From assembly GCA_016706685.1 (NCBI GenBank), contig JADJJE010000022.1, positions 62,001 through 126,000 on the forward strand: a stretch of 64,000 nucleotides of DNA, given 5' to 3'. The stretch comes from Sandaracinaceae bacterium. GTDB lineage: Bacteria > Myxococcota_A > Polyangia > Polyangiales > Houyiibacteriaceae. The translations under genes and the position numbers were made by a program. Positions 52,201-59,781 of the stretch are shown here, in pieces. Below the pieces are notes generated by a model. That model was not told the DNA's origin. It worked only from the letters and a program-made list of their open reading frames with translations, and made no database searches. Each line of letters begins with the position of its first letter. Position 1 is the first letter of the stretch.

Positions 52201-52382
52201 TGGCCCTGCTGGACTCCCAGCCGCGCAGCGCCGACGCGCGCTGCCTGGCCACCACCCGGGTGATTCGCCTGCGCGGCGCCGACCTGGACGAGCTCATGAC
52301 GCACCGCCCAGCGGCCACGCGGGAGATCGTTCGCGTGCTGGTGAAGCGCCTGCGTGAGACCGGCCGGCGCGTGCAGGGCTGA
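49212..52382 (+). CDS. Fusion of NTT/MFS-like membrane transporter, HEAT repeats and cyclic-nucleotide-binding domain
   Basis: 1056 aa. Residues ~30-440 contain about ten to twelve transmembrane helices in an MFS-like arrangement. The leading FSMSGALVLMKAAQSGIFL and the YPRSAIPWAFAASAVM block resemble Npt/NTT nucleotide transporters. Residues ~450-905 are alpha-helical HEAT repeats (SSPDVRLTVARGLSRN, EPVVRLACVRALRACAN, DPEVAAAAQVGVL, STDxDIRRSATQALGQS-type). Residues ~920-1050 are a cNMP-binding domain with PLFQELAGEDLRRLAEM, the phosphate-binding cassette FFGELALLDSQPRSADARC and RVIRLRGADLDELM. I infer a transporter gated or regulated by cyclic nucleotide through the HEAT arm. It is coupled to the cytochrome gene. 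Confidence 0.87.
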   Translation: MTAGAAAARAPALDRVAGLFASALAIPEGSGARALRMLTLIFSMSGALVLMKAAQSGIFLAAYPRSAIPWAFAASAVMLALTSCLLLVWTPRMTTDRLARLTVSGSAAALLALYALLWTDVAAVRFVLYVVIEAASGVLVIQVWSVASAATDARSARKLMPIAGIGAGLAWSVFGFLVTPLSHWLGSEALLLLAPLLLWLCLALIRAMRQHDLSEARPRARHQGSLLDSFRDGFHFVGSQPLMRLLTALALLSLIIEQFMDFHLMSLARVTYRDADAISSFFGNYFAITSLISLVLLAGPAGRMLASLGATRSLLLFPCLIVGLALMAIVVPGLTTAVLLRGCARVLKQSIWSNSTEQLHTPLSGVRRGQARSAIRGVLAPGGYALTALMLTALPDTADPRIAATLALVTAGLMAWLIAVYARRTYTHALHQAVDERRWEIGSPRGRKTDTLDAETYSAFRVELLGDDPERASLAAEILAATDGQKSAEVLSAGLRHSSPDVRLTVARGLSRNTQFVGEALAEHACHEPEPVVRLACVRALRACANPERSALTTLEQLSSDPDPEVAAAAQVGVLVWTLEGEELGNALLPFLSPSESPARLREALFVLDADSIEARGMQSTLSFILERGDPEARITAAFAVIRAGALSLLPDVVRLLKDPRTAPPVARALVDLTLADGTPASASGPDTLAASLSRIASRMARESVAPPAEALVLRLLQHSDVDIRRSATQALGQSVRDGRHPPLDVSGVLPLVQRDATPAFQRFSILAGLARDDGKVDWEVDEAFMPLVHELELGIERARQDVLALLLLRGKRRLVSAVQVARRRPSAARDAQVAELLDMDLDPLLAPWVVPLFERLSLRERVAAARQLEVLDQAALDDPLYAIVALGDDLLSGVARLCYGERFLTRFGDAVDDSMVPLFEKMRFLRSVPLFQELAGEDLRRLAEMVDTLEFPPGHVVFENGDPGDALYVVLEGCVAMLQGELELARMGEREFFGELALLDSQPRSADARCLATTRVIRLRGADLDELMTHRPAATREIVRVLVKRLRETGRRVQG

Positions 52383-52465
52383 CCCCCTGCGGCGACATCT
52401 GTCCTAAAACGAGGACTGCCGGCTACTTGCGCATCAGGTGAGAGTCGGCACACTTCGAGGGCTGG

Positions 52466-53119
52466 ATGTCTGTGTCCCCTCTCACGAACCCACTTTCCCT
52501 GCCCCGCACGCCCTTGTCGGTGGCTGCGCTGATCGTGGCAATGGCGGTGGGCTTCGGCGTTCCAGTGACAGCGGTCGCCCAGCACGATCTGTCTGCAGCG
52601 GAACGCGATCAGCTCCAGCGCGGTGAGCTGGTGACGCGCCCCGCGCTCCGGCGCGTGGGTGGCCAGGTCACGTTCGGCGGCACCAGCTATCAGGTGATCG
52701 CCGCGCCGCTCAACCAGGTCTGGCGCGCGATTTCGGACCCGCGCCGGTACGCCGAGATGCTGCCTCAGGTGCGCAGCGCGCGGCTGGTGGGCAACGTGGG
52801 CACCGCGCGCGCCGTGGCCCTACGCCACCAGCGCGGGCCGGTAGACGTCAGCTACGTCATGAACTTCTTGTTCGAGGCAGGGACACACACCGTGCTCTTC
52901 AACCTCGACGAGACGCGGCCGCACGACATCCGCACCGGGTGGGGCTTCATCCGCCTGGCGCGCCGCGGGCGCGACCACACGCTGGTGAGCTTCGGCGCCA
53001 TGGTGGGCATCGACAGCGGCGTGGTGAGCGCGGGGCTGCGGCCCACGCTGCAGGAGTGGATCCTGAAGGTGCCGCTCACCATGAAGTGGTACATCGACCG
53101 TCAGCGCCAGACGGGGTGA
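52466..53119 (+). CDS. Secreted SRPBCC (START-like) lipid-binding protein
   Basis: 217 aa. The signal peptide (residues ~15-38, VAALIVAMAVGFGVPVTAVAQ) ends AVAQ. The mature domain has the polyketide-cyclase/START pattern: YQVIAAPLNQVWRAISDPRRYAEMLPQVRSARL (shown in part), then FLFEAGTHTVLFNLDETRPHDIRTGWG and a C-terminal amphipathic helix LRPTLQEWILKVPLTMKWY. This family binds hydrophobic ligands, and a periplasmic lipid carrier is inferred. It lies 83 bp downstream of the transporter fusion and may belong to that unit. Confidence 0.86.
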   Translation: MSVSPLTNPLSLPRTPLSVAALIVAMAVGFGVPVTAVAQHDLSAAERDQLQRGELVTRPALRRVGGQVTFGGTSYQVIAAPLNQVWRAISDPRRYAEMLPQVRSARLVGNVGTARAVALRHQRGPVDVSYVMNFLFEAGTHTVLFNLDETRPHDIRTGWGFIRLARRGRDHTLVSFGAMVGIDSGVVSAGLRPTLQEWILKVPLTMKWYIDRQRQTG

Positions 53120-53433
53120 GGGCCCCAAAGCGGTCCAGACGTCCGTCGACGTTGACGTTGACGTGAGCGTTGTCGTCGTCGTGAGCGTGGGCCTTGACGG
53201 CGACGGCGACGGCGACGCACGCCGGTTCGACGATCTTCGAGGCTCTCGTCGCACCCGGATTCAGGCCAGCCCATTCTGGTTTTCGGCGCTCGAGTCGCCG
53301 TTGAGTCAGGCTCGGAACTGCCGTGGGTCGTCGCCGGCGCGGTGGGTCGTCGCCGTCGCCGTCGCCGTCAAGGTCCACGCCAAGGTCAACGACAACGACA
53401 ACGACAACGTACCTGGTCGTTGTCGGCGACGGG
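53120..53433. repeat. Convergent intergenic region with long GAC/GTC-rich inverted repeat
   Basis: 314 bp without a gene between converging coding regions. The left arm (~53140-53216; core GCCTTGACGGCGACGGCGAC at 53191-53210) and the right arm (~53346-53430; core with GTCGCCGTCGCCGTCAAGG) are near reverse complements, built from repeated GTCGAC/GTTGAC and CGACGG hexamers. The whole region can form a long imperfect hairpin, probably acting as a bidirectional transcription barrier. The loop (53217-53345) shows nothing notable. Confidence 0.85.
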
Positions 53434-55734
53434 TTAGCGCGCGCCTCTGCGGAACTCGACCCGGGCCTGCCAGTAAGCCCTCAGCGTGCCCAGCGCGGGA
53501 TCCTCGCTCATGGGACCGCGCAGGTGAGCGCCCAGCTCGTCCCAGCGCTCGAGCGCGTAGAGTGTGATGGCCAGCATGCGGCGGTGCTCACGCACCAGCG
53601 ATGGCAGCGGCAGTCCGCGCAGCTCGGCCACGCGCAGGGGCACCAGCGCTGCGGCGTACGCGCCCTCGCCCATGAGCTGACGCGCCGCGAGGTATGGCGC
53701 GAGGCCGTCACCGCGCAGGGCGTCCAGCTCTTGGGTGAGCTGCATGGCGCGCGCCGGGCCGGGGAGCCGCCCGTCGTCGCCCAGCAAGAGCGCGCGGAGC
53801 AGCCGGGCCTGGGCGCGCGAGGCCCGCAACGCCAGCAGCTTCACCTCGATCTGCCGGCGGCTCGCCTCGTCGGGCTGGAGCGGCAGCAGCGCGGCATACG
53901 CGTCGCGCGCGCGGTCGAAGGCGTCTCGTGCCAGGTAGGCGTCGGCCAACGCGCTCGCGGCGTGGGCCTCGATGGCTTTCGGGGCGTCGTGCTCCTGCAG
54001 CCAGCGTAGCCCGGCGTGGGCCCGGGTGAAGTCCCCGCTGCGCGCCTCCACCCCCACGGCGTGCGCCCGCGTCCCGAGGTCGTTTGGGTCGATGGCCAGC
54101 AGCTCGCGGCAGGTGCGGCGCGCGCTGCGCAGGTCGGCCGCTGCGAAGTCCGCGGCCAGCGTGGTGCGCAGCTGCGCCACGCGGTGCGGGCAGACCGTCT
54201 CGAAGATGCTCCCGCGCGTGAGCCGCAGCGCCACCATGTCGAGCGCGCCCTCGGGCAGGGGCACCGTGCGCAGGTGCGCCTTCCAGCCGGCTTCGAGCTC
54301 CGCGAGCGACGCGCGCGTGACGCCGCGGACGCGCCCCAGGCGGTGCACCTCGCGCAGCGTGGCCACGCCCTCGCGCTCGCGCAGGTAGCGCACGAACGAC
54401 CCGGCCGCCGAGTAGGCCCTGCGCGGCTCGATGGTGCCGAAGCGGAGGCCCAGGAAGTCTCGCGGGGAGGGCAGGGCGTCGTGCGCCAGCAGCCCCGCCG
54501 ACCACTCGTCGGGCGTGAGCCCGTCGCGGTCGTCCCAGGCGATGGCCACGGCCACGCCCTCGATCAAGCCGGGGTTCGGGAACCAGCCGCCGAGCGAGCC
54601 CGACACCGCGAAGGGCCCCTGCGACGCGTAGCGCGCGATGGCGTGCACCACCTCGTGCGCCAGCACCGGGTGCGGCCAGCCGCCCAGCTGGAGGTGCACC
54701 TCGTTGCGCCAGGGCTTGGCGATGAAGGTGGCGCCCGCGCCCATGAGCCGGCGCTTCTCCTCCGCGCTGCGGTAGAAGAACGCGTGCACCGGCTGCGTGG
54801 CCGTGACGCCCAGGCCCCGCTCGGCCTGCGCCACGCTGAACTCGCAGTCGTCCAGCAGGCGCTCGGCGCCCTCGAGCGGCAGCTCGCGCGGGGCGTGCAG
54901 CACGCAGCGCTGGCCGCGCAGCACGCGCCCCAGCTGCTCGTCGATGTACGCGGCGGACGAGGCGTGGCCCAGCTCCGGCGCATAGACCATGGCGCCCACG
55001 AAGAGGCTGACGGCCAGCGTGCCCAGCGCCAGTAGCCCCGGCTGCCGCCGCGCCACCGCCACGCGCAGCCGGCCGCTGAGCGGATCGCGCGCGGCGCACC
55101 ACACAGCCGCGAGCCCCAGCGTGAGCGCCATCACCAGCGCGCGCTGCGACACGTACGTGGGGGTCAGCGCCACGTCTTCATCGTAGATGGTGCCCGGGAA
55201 CCAGCCCGCGTAGGCGCCGTAGATGCTGATGGTGGGCGTGCTCCAGAAGCGGAAGAGCCCGAGGCCCAGCGCGCCGATGGGCAGCATGGCGCCGAGCGCA
55301 CCCACCGCGCGCGTGCGCCTCCGAGCCAGCGAGCTGCCCGTGAGCAGGCTGCCCACCGTGAGCCCGCTGAGCGCCGCGAGCCCCACGCCCACCAGCGGCC
55401 CCAGCAGCATGAACGTGAGCCCCTCGAGCGGCGTGCACTGCCGCACGCGCACGCTGCCCAGCGCCAGCAACAGCACGGGCAGCCCCCACGCCAGCAGCGA
55501 GCGCAGCGCGGTGGTGCGCAGCAGCGAGAGCCGCTCCCGCGCCGGCCAGCGCAAGGCATCGAGCGCCGCACAGGCCGCCACCGCAGGCGGCAGCAGGATG
55601 CCCAGCGCGAGCGCGCTCTCCACGCCGTGCACCGCGGTGAGCGGCGAGGCCGAGAGCGCCACCGCCACCAGCGCACCGTACGCCAGCAGCAGGGCGAAGG
55701 CGCGCCCGCCGCCTCCGTGGGACACCTCGCTCAC
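53434..55734 (-). CDS. Membrane-bound HExxH zinc metallopeptidase-like protein with TPR tail
   Basis: 766 aa from GTG 55734, overlapping the lon stop by GTGA. Residues ~10-270 contain about six to eight transmembrane segments. A soluble gluzincin-like domain follows: LAHEVVHAIARYA near residue 357 (HExxH), and LIEGVAVAI about 30 residues later supplies the third zinc ligand Glu. Surrounding features (NEVHLQLGGWPHPVL, RRAYSAAGSFVRYLREREG) match M1-like/MA-clan peptidases. Residues ~560-766 are helical with TPR-like repeats (LADAYLARDAFDRARDAYAAL). I infer a membrane quality-control or processing protease linked functionally to Lon. Confidence 0.85.
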   Translation of the reverse strand: MSEVSHGGGGRAFALLLAYGALVAVALSASPLTAVHGVESALALGILLPPAVAACAALDALRWPARERLSLLRTTALRSLLAWGLPVLLLALGSVRVRQCTPLEGLTFMLLGPLVGVGLAALSGLTVGSLLTGSSLARRRTRAVGALGAMLPIGALGLGLFRFWSTPTISIYGAYAGWFPGTIYDEDVALTPTYVSQRALVMALTLGLAAVWCAARDPLSGRLRVAVARRQPGLLALGTLAVSLFVGAMVYAPELGHASSAAYIDEQLGRVLRGQRCVLHAPRELPLEGAERLLDDCEFSVAQAERGLGVTATQPVHAFFYRSAEEKRRLMGAGATFIAKPWRNEVHLQLGGWPHPVLAHEVVHAIARYASQGPFAVSGSLGGWFPNPGLIEGVAVAIAWDDRDGLTPDEWSAGLLAHDALPSPRDFLGLRFGTIEPRRAYSAAGSFVRYLREREGVATLREVHRLGRVRGVTRASLAELEAGWKAHLRTVPLPEGALDMVALRLTRGSIFETVCPHRVAQLRTTLAADFAAADLRSARRTCRELLAIDPNDLGTRAHAVGVEARSGDFTRAHAGLRWLQEHDAPKAIEAHAASALADAYLARDAFDRARDAYAALLPLQPDEASRRQIEVKLLALRASRAQARLLRALLLGDDGRLPGPARAMQLTQELDALRGDGLAPYLAARQLMGEGAYAAALVPLRVAELRGLPLPSLVREHRRMLAITLYALERWDELGAHLRGPMSEDPALGTLRAYWQARVEFRRGAR

Positions 55735-58100
55735 GCCGGCAGCGAGGCTTCGAGCGGGACCACCGGGGAGGGCTCGCACACCAGCGCCAGCACCTCGTCC
55801 ACGTGGTTCACCAGCTGGATGTCGAGCGCGTCCAGGATGTCTTTCGGCACCTCTTCGAGGTCCGGTGCGTTGCGCGCTGGCAGCACCACGCGCGTGAGGC
55901 CCTCGCGGTGCGCGATGAGGCAGCGCTCCTTCACGCCGCCGATGCGCAGCACGTTGCCGCGCAGCGTGATCTCACCTGCCATGCCCACGTCGGTGCGCAC
56001 CTTCTGGCGCGTCAGCATGGTGGCCATGGCGACATAGAGCGCCACGCCCGCGCTGGCCCCCTCCTTGGGCACGGCGCCCTCGGGGAGGTGCACGTGCACG
56101 TCGATCTTGCTCAGGAAGTCGTCCGGGACGCCCAGCGTGGAAGCCCGCGAGCGCACATACGTGAGCGCCGCCGCCACCGACTCGCGCATGACGTCGCCCA
56201 TGCTGCCCGTGGTCTGCAGCTTGCCGGTGCCCGCCATGCGCGTGGCCTCCACCATCATGAGCCGGCCGCCCGAGGGGCTGTAGGCCAGCGCCGTGGCGTG
56301 ACCGGCCGCGGGGACGCGCGCCGCCCGCGTGCGACCACCGCGTGGCGGCCCGAGGATGGCCTTCACGTCCGCCATGCTGGCGTTGAGGTGCACGTCTTCC
56401 CCCTTGGCCAGGCGCACGGCGACCGCACGGCACAGCGCCGCGATCTGCTGCTCGAGCCGACGCACGCCGGCCTCGTCCGTGTAGTCCTCGATCAGCCCGT
56501 CGAGCGCTTCGGCGCTGAGCTCCAGGCGCTCCGGGGTGAGCCCGTGGTCGCTCAGCTGTCGCGGCATGATGAAGCGCGCCGCGATGTTGCGCTTCTCGTC
56601 CAGCGTGTAGCCCGGCAGCTCGATGACCTCCATGCGGTCCAGCAGCGGGCCCGGGATGGTGTCGATGCGGTTGGCCGTGGCGATGAACATGACCGAGCTG
56701 AGGTCCACCGGGACCTCCAGGTAGTGGTCCACGAACGCGTGGTTCTGCTCCGGGTCCAGCACCTCGAGCAGCGCGCTGCCCGGGTCTCCGCGCTGGTCGC
56801 GCCCCAGCTTGTCGATCTCGTCGAGCACGATGACCGGGTTGCGCGACTTGGCCTTCTTGAGGCCCGCCACGATGCGCCCCGGGAACGCGCCCACGTAGGT
56901 GCGCCGGTGCCCGCGGATCTCGGCCTCGTCGGACACGCCACCCAGCGACACGCGCACGAACTCGCGCCCCGCGGCGTGCGCGATGGAGCGCGCGAGCGAC
57001 GTCTTGCCCACGCCCGGCGGGCCCACGAAGCACAGGATGGGCGCGCGCCCGTCACGCCGCAGGCGCCGCACGGCCACGTACTCCACGATGCGCCGCTTGG
57101 GCCGCTCGAGCCCGTGGTGGTCTTCGTCCAGCACGCGGCGCGCCTCGCCCACGTGCAGCCTGTCCGGCGTGGACTTGGACCAGGGCAGGTCGGCCAGCCA
57201 CTCCACGTAGGCGCGGGCCACGTGGTACTCGGAGCTGGCCGAGTTCATGAGGCGCATGCGGCGCAGCTGCTGGCGGGCGGCCTTGTCCGCCTCTTGCGGC
57301 ATGTCGGCCATGGCCACGCGCTCGCTCAGGCTCTCGAGGTCGTCCTCGTCGTCGGTGGGCTCGCCCAGCTCTTGCTTGATGCGCTTCAGCTGCTGACGCA
57401 GGAGCAGCTCGCGCTGCGAGCGGGACATCTCTTCCTGCACCAGGTTCGAGATCTCGCGCTTCACGCGGAACACCTCGCGCTGGCGGTCCACCATGTCGAT
57501 GACGGTGCGCAGACGGGTGCGCACGTCCAGCGTCTCGAGCACGGCCTGCTTGATGTCGTTGGACACGGACACGTTGGCCGTGACCAGGTCAGCCAGGGCG
57601 CCGGGCTCCACCACGTTGTCCAGGATGCGGGCCGCCTCGCGCGGCTGGCTGGGCAGGTGCTCGTACAAGGCACGCGTGGACTCGCGCAGGTGCAGTGTCA
57701 GTGCGTCGAACTCCACGTCCACGGCGGGCGGCTCGTGGATGCGCTCCACCCGGGCCGTGAGGCAGGGGTTGCGCCCGAGCGGCTCGAGGATGCGCATGCG
57801 GCTCACGCCCTGCAGCACCACGCTGTACTGCCCGGTGCCCAGGCGGATGACCTTGAGCACGCGCGCCACGGTGCCGATCCAGTGCACGTCGTCGAAGCCC
57901 GGGTCCTCGGTCTCGGCGCGCTTCTGGGCCACCACGGCGATCACCGGGCGCTCGCCGCCACACGCCGTCTCGATCAGCCGGACGGAACGATGACGCCCCA
58001 CGTTGACCGGGACCACCGACACCGGGAACAACACGGAGTTGCGGAGCGGTAGGATCGGCAGGACGCTGTCGCCGCCATCGGGAAAGAGTGAGTCGGTCAT
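55731..58100 (-). CDS. lon: ATP-dependent Lon protease
   Basis: 789 aa from ATG 58100 (MTDSLFPDGG). A GTG at 58115 would add five residues and has no better ribosome-binding site. The N-terminal substrate-binding LAN domain (VLPILPLRNSVLFPVSVVP) is intact. AAA+ Walker A is GPPGVGKTSLA (near residue 360) and Walker B IVLDEIDKLG. The Ser-Lys dyad lies in GAVPKEGASAG (Ser near 682) and GGVKERCL (Lys near 725). Lon degrades misfolded and regulatory proteins in the cytosol. Heat-shock control is usual, but no CIRCE-type operator was seen upstream. Co-translated with the downstream HExxH membrane protein. Confidence 0.97.
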   Translation of the reverse strand: MTDSLFPDGGDSVLPILPLRNSVLFPVSVVPVNVGRHRSVRLIETACGGERPVIAVVAQKRAETEDPGFDDVHWIGTVARVLKVIRLGTGQYSVVLQGVSRMRILEPLGRNPCLTARVERIHEPPAVDVEFDALTLHLRESTRALYEHLPSQPREAARILDNVVEPGALADLVTANVSVSNDIKQAVLETLDVRTRLRTVIDMVDRQREVFRVKREISNLVQEEMSRSQRELLLRQQLKRIKQELGEPTDDEDDLESLSERVAMADMPQEADKAARQQLRRMRLMNSASSEYHVARAYVEWLADLPWSKSTPDRLHVGEARRVLDEDHHGLERPKRRIVEYVAVRRLRRDGRAPILCFVGPPGVGKTSLARSIAHAAGREFVRVSLGGVSDEAEIRGHRRTYVGAFPGRIVAGLKKAKSRNPVIVLDEIDKLGRDQRGDPGSALLEVLDPEQNHAFVDHYLEVPVDLSSVMFIATANRIDTIPGPLLDRMEVIELPGYTLDEKRNIAARFIMPRQLSDHGLTPERLELSAEALDGLIEDYTDEAGVRRLEQQIAALCRAVAVRLAKGEDVHLNASMADVKAILGPPRGGRTRAARVPAAGHATALAYSPSGGRLMMVEATRMAGTGKLQTTGSMGDVMRESVAAALTYVRSRASTLGVPDDFLSKIDVHVHLPEGAVPKEGASAGVALYVAMATMLTRQKVRTDVGMAGEITLRGNVLRIGGVKERCLIAHREGLTRVVLPARNAPDLEEVPKDILDALDIQLVNHVDEVLALVCEPSPVVPLEASLPA

Positions 58101-58364
58101 TCGCCTAGCAGTCACGATATCGGCGCGCGCGCAGGTAATCCAGTGAAGTTTTCAGCAGATAGGCCGCGGCTCCGGCGCCCCGGGTGGCCCTGCCCGCCTT
58201 ATGGCCCCAGGACCCCCCCGCCTTGGGCGTAGACCCCAGTTTTGATCTCTGTTAGATACTTGACCACGCGCCTACCCATGTAGGACAGTCGCCCACACGT
58301 AGGGCATTGTCCTTCCGAGCTCCCCCCTCGCCTCTCCGGAGGCCGCGCGCAAACGAGACGTCGC

Positions 58365-58595
58365 ATGAACACGATGAACCTCCCCCGCCTGACCCTCCCC
58401 CTCGGACTCACGTTCGCCCTGCCGCTCCTGCTGGCCGGCTGCAACGGCGCCTTCCTGGGGAACCTGTTCGTCCTGGGCGTGACCGTCGCCATCTTCCTGG
58501 GGACGCTGTCCCTCGGGCGCAACTCCGATGCCTCCCGCGCCGACCGCTCGGCCGCCGACGGCTCGCGCTCGACTCGCCCGGTCAACGACGCGTAG
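58365..58595 (+). CDS. Small lipoprotein with a transmembrane-like core
   Basis: 76 aa. Signal peptide LPLGLTFALPLLLAGC with a lipobox Cys near residue 26, then a short hydrophobic stretch (FLGNLFVLGVTVAIFLGTL) and a polar tail rich in Arg, Asp and Ser. The tiny mature region suggests a membrane anchor or an entericidin-like peptide, but no family is recognised. It precedes the RelA/SpoT-like gene by 45 bp on the same strand. The 249-bp region upstream (58116-58364) contains no gene. Confidence 0.72.
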   Translation: MNTMNLPRLTLPLGLTFALPLLLAGCNGAFLGNLFVLGVTVAIFLGTLSLGRNSDASRADRSAADGSRSTRPVNDA

Positions 58596-58640
58596 TCTGA
58601 GCCCGTGGCCCGCGCTCCCCGCGGGCGGAGCGCCGTCTGA

Positions 58641-59729
58641 ATGGTGAACTCGCCCCGCAGCCTCGATCAACCCTTCACGGTCGCCGACCTCGAAGGCATC
58701 CGGAACCTCCTCGCGGGCGGCTCCGTCATCGACTGGCGCAAGCTCATGTTCGAGTCCGAGGCCGAGGCCGCCGCGTTCGTGGCCGCCCAGGAGCTGGACC
58801 TCAGCGACCCGGCCGACGTCACCCGCATCGACGCCGTGCGCACCTCGGCGGTGAAGTACCTGCGGCGGCACTTCGACTTCCCGGTCCCGTCGCCCGTGGC
58901 CAACGCCGACCTGGTGACCCTGCTGATGATGGCCAGCGGCAAGGGGCACCGTCAGCTGTGCGCCTGCACCGTGCTGAAGGTCATGCACACCATCCACCAC
59001 CTCGAGGCGCGCGAGCTGCTGTTCCAGCTGCCCGTGTCCAACGAGGAGGTCTTCCACCTGGTGGAGCAGAAGGTCTACCGGGTGATCGGGAAGGCGCTGG
59101 CCGAGGGGGCGCCCATCGTGGAGTTCATCGGCGGGCGCAAGAACAAGGACTCGCTCTACACCAAGCTGCTGTCCAAGTCCGAGGCCACCGCCGCGCAGAT
59201 CTACGACAAGCTGCGCTTCCGCGTGGTGACCCGCTCGCCCGACGAGATCTTCGCCGTGCTGCGCATGCTCCAGCGCGAGGTCTTCCCGTTCAACTACGTG
59301 ATCCCCGAGCAGAGCACCAACACGCTCCTGCCGTTCGAGCACCACTGCGCCTCGCGTCCGGACCTCGCGCCCATGGTGGCGCGCATGCAGTCGTTCGAGG
59401 AGGAGCCGGTGCCCATGGAGCGCGAGAGCCTGGTCGACAACCAGTTCACCGCGCCCACCTACCGCGTGGTGCACTTCGTGGCCGACATGCCCATCCGGCT
59501 GTCCGACGCGCGCCTGGCTGCGGCGCCGCCCGCCGCATGGACGCTCGGGCGCATCATCTTCGTGATGGCCGAGTTCCAGGTGCTGGACACCGAGACCGAC
59601 GCCCGCAACGAGGTGGGCGACGCCAGCCACAGCGCCTACAAGGTGCGGCAGCGCACGGCCGTCATGCGCCGGCTCAAGCTGGGCAAGCCGGGGGTGGCGG
59701 TGCCGGGCGAGCGCAAGGATGACGACTGA
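58641..59729 (+). CDS. Diverged RelA/SpoT-synthetase-fold protein
   Basis: 362 aa. I recognise no closely named family by name but see a RelA/SpoT-like order of motifs: GRKNKDSLYTKLLSK (cf. GRxKxxYSIYxKM), IYDKLRFRVV with Asp near residue 189 (cf. DIxAVRI), VLRMLQREVFPFNY, then TYRVVHFVAD near 274 (cf. GYQSLHT), AEFQVLDTETDARNEVG near 311 (cf. VEVQIRTxxMHxxAExG) and HSAYK near 330 (cf. HWKYK). Catalytic-site equivalents Asp, Tyr, His, Glu and Gln are kept, but the pre-Tyr Asn-Gly is changed to Pro-Thr. The N-terminal ~130 residues are helical. Function could be (p)ppGpp-like synthesis or a nucleotidyltransferase. Stand-alone, no hydrolase domain. Confidence 0.75.
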   Translation: MVNSPRSLDQPFTVADLEGIRNLLAGGSVIDWRKLMFESEAEAAAFVAAQELDLSDPADVTRIDAVRTSAVKYLRRHFDFPVPSPVANADLVTLLMMASGKGHRQLCACTVLKVMHTIHHLEARELLFQLPVSNEEVFHLVEQKVYRVIGKALAEGAPIVEFIGGRKNKDSLYTKLLSKSEATAAQIYDKLRFRVVTRSPDEIFAVLRMLQREVFPFNYVIPEQSTNTLLPFEHHCASRPDLAPMVARMQSFEEEPVPMERESLVDNQFTAPTYRVVHFVADMPIRLSDARLAAAPPAAWTLGRIIFVMAEFQVLDTETDARNEVGDASHSAYKVRQRTAVMRRLKLGKPGVAVPGERKDDD

Positions 59730-59781
59730 CGGCAGTCGGGTCGGGCTGGCTGGCGGCGGAGCAGGGGTGTAGTGTGGGGAC

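Noticed and set aside
48819..52304. Very long open frame (over 1100 codons) on the minus strand opposite the transporter/HEAT/cNMP gene
   Set aside because: It is the antisense of a high-GC gene with strong domain support on the plus strand. Its composition (runs of His, Gln, Arg, Gly) is typical of a shadow frame, with no domain.
58260..58286. Possible promoter (TTGACC ... TAGGAC) upstream of the small lipoprotein gene
   Set aside because: Spacing of 15 and a poor -10 hexamer make this no better than chance in this region.
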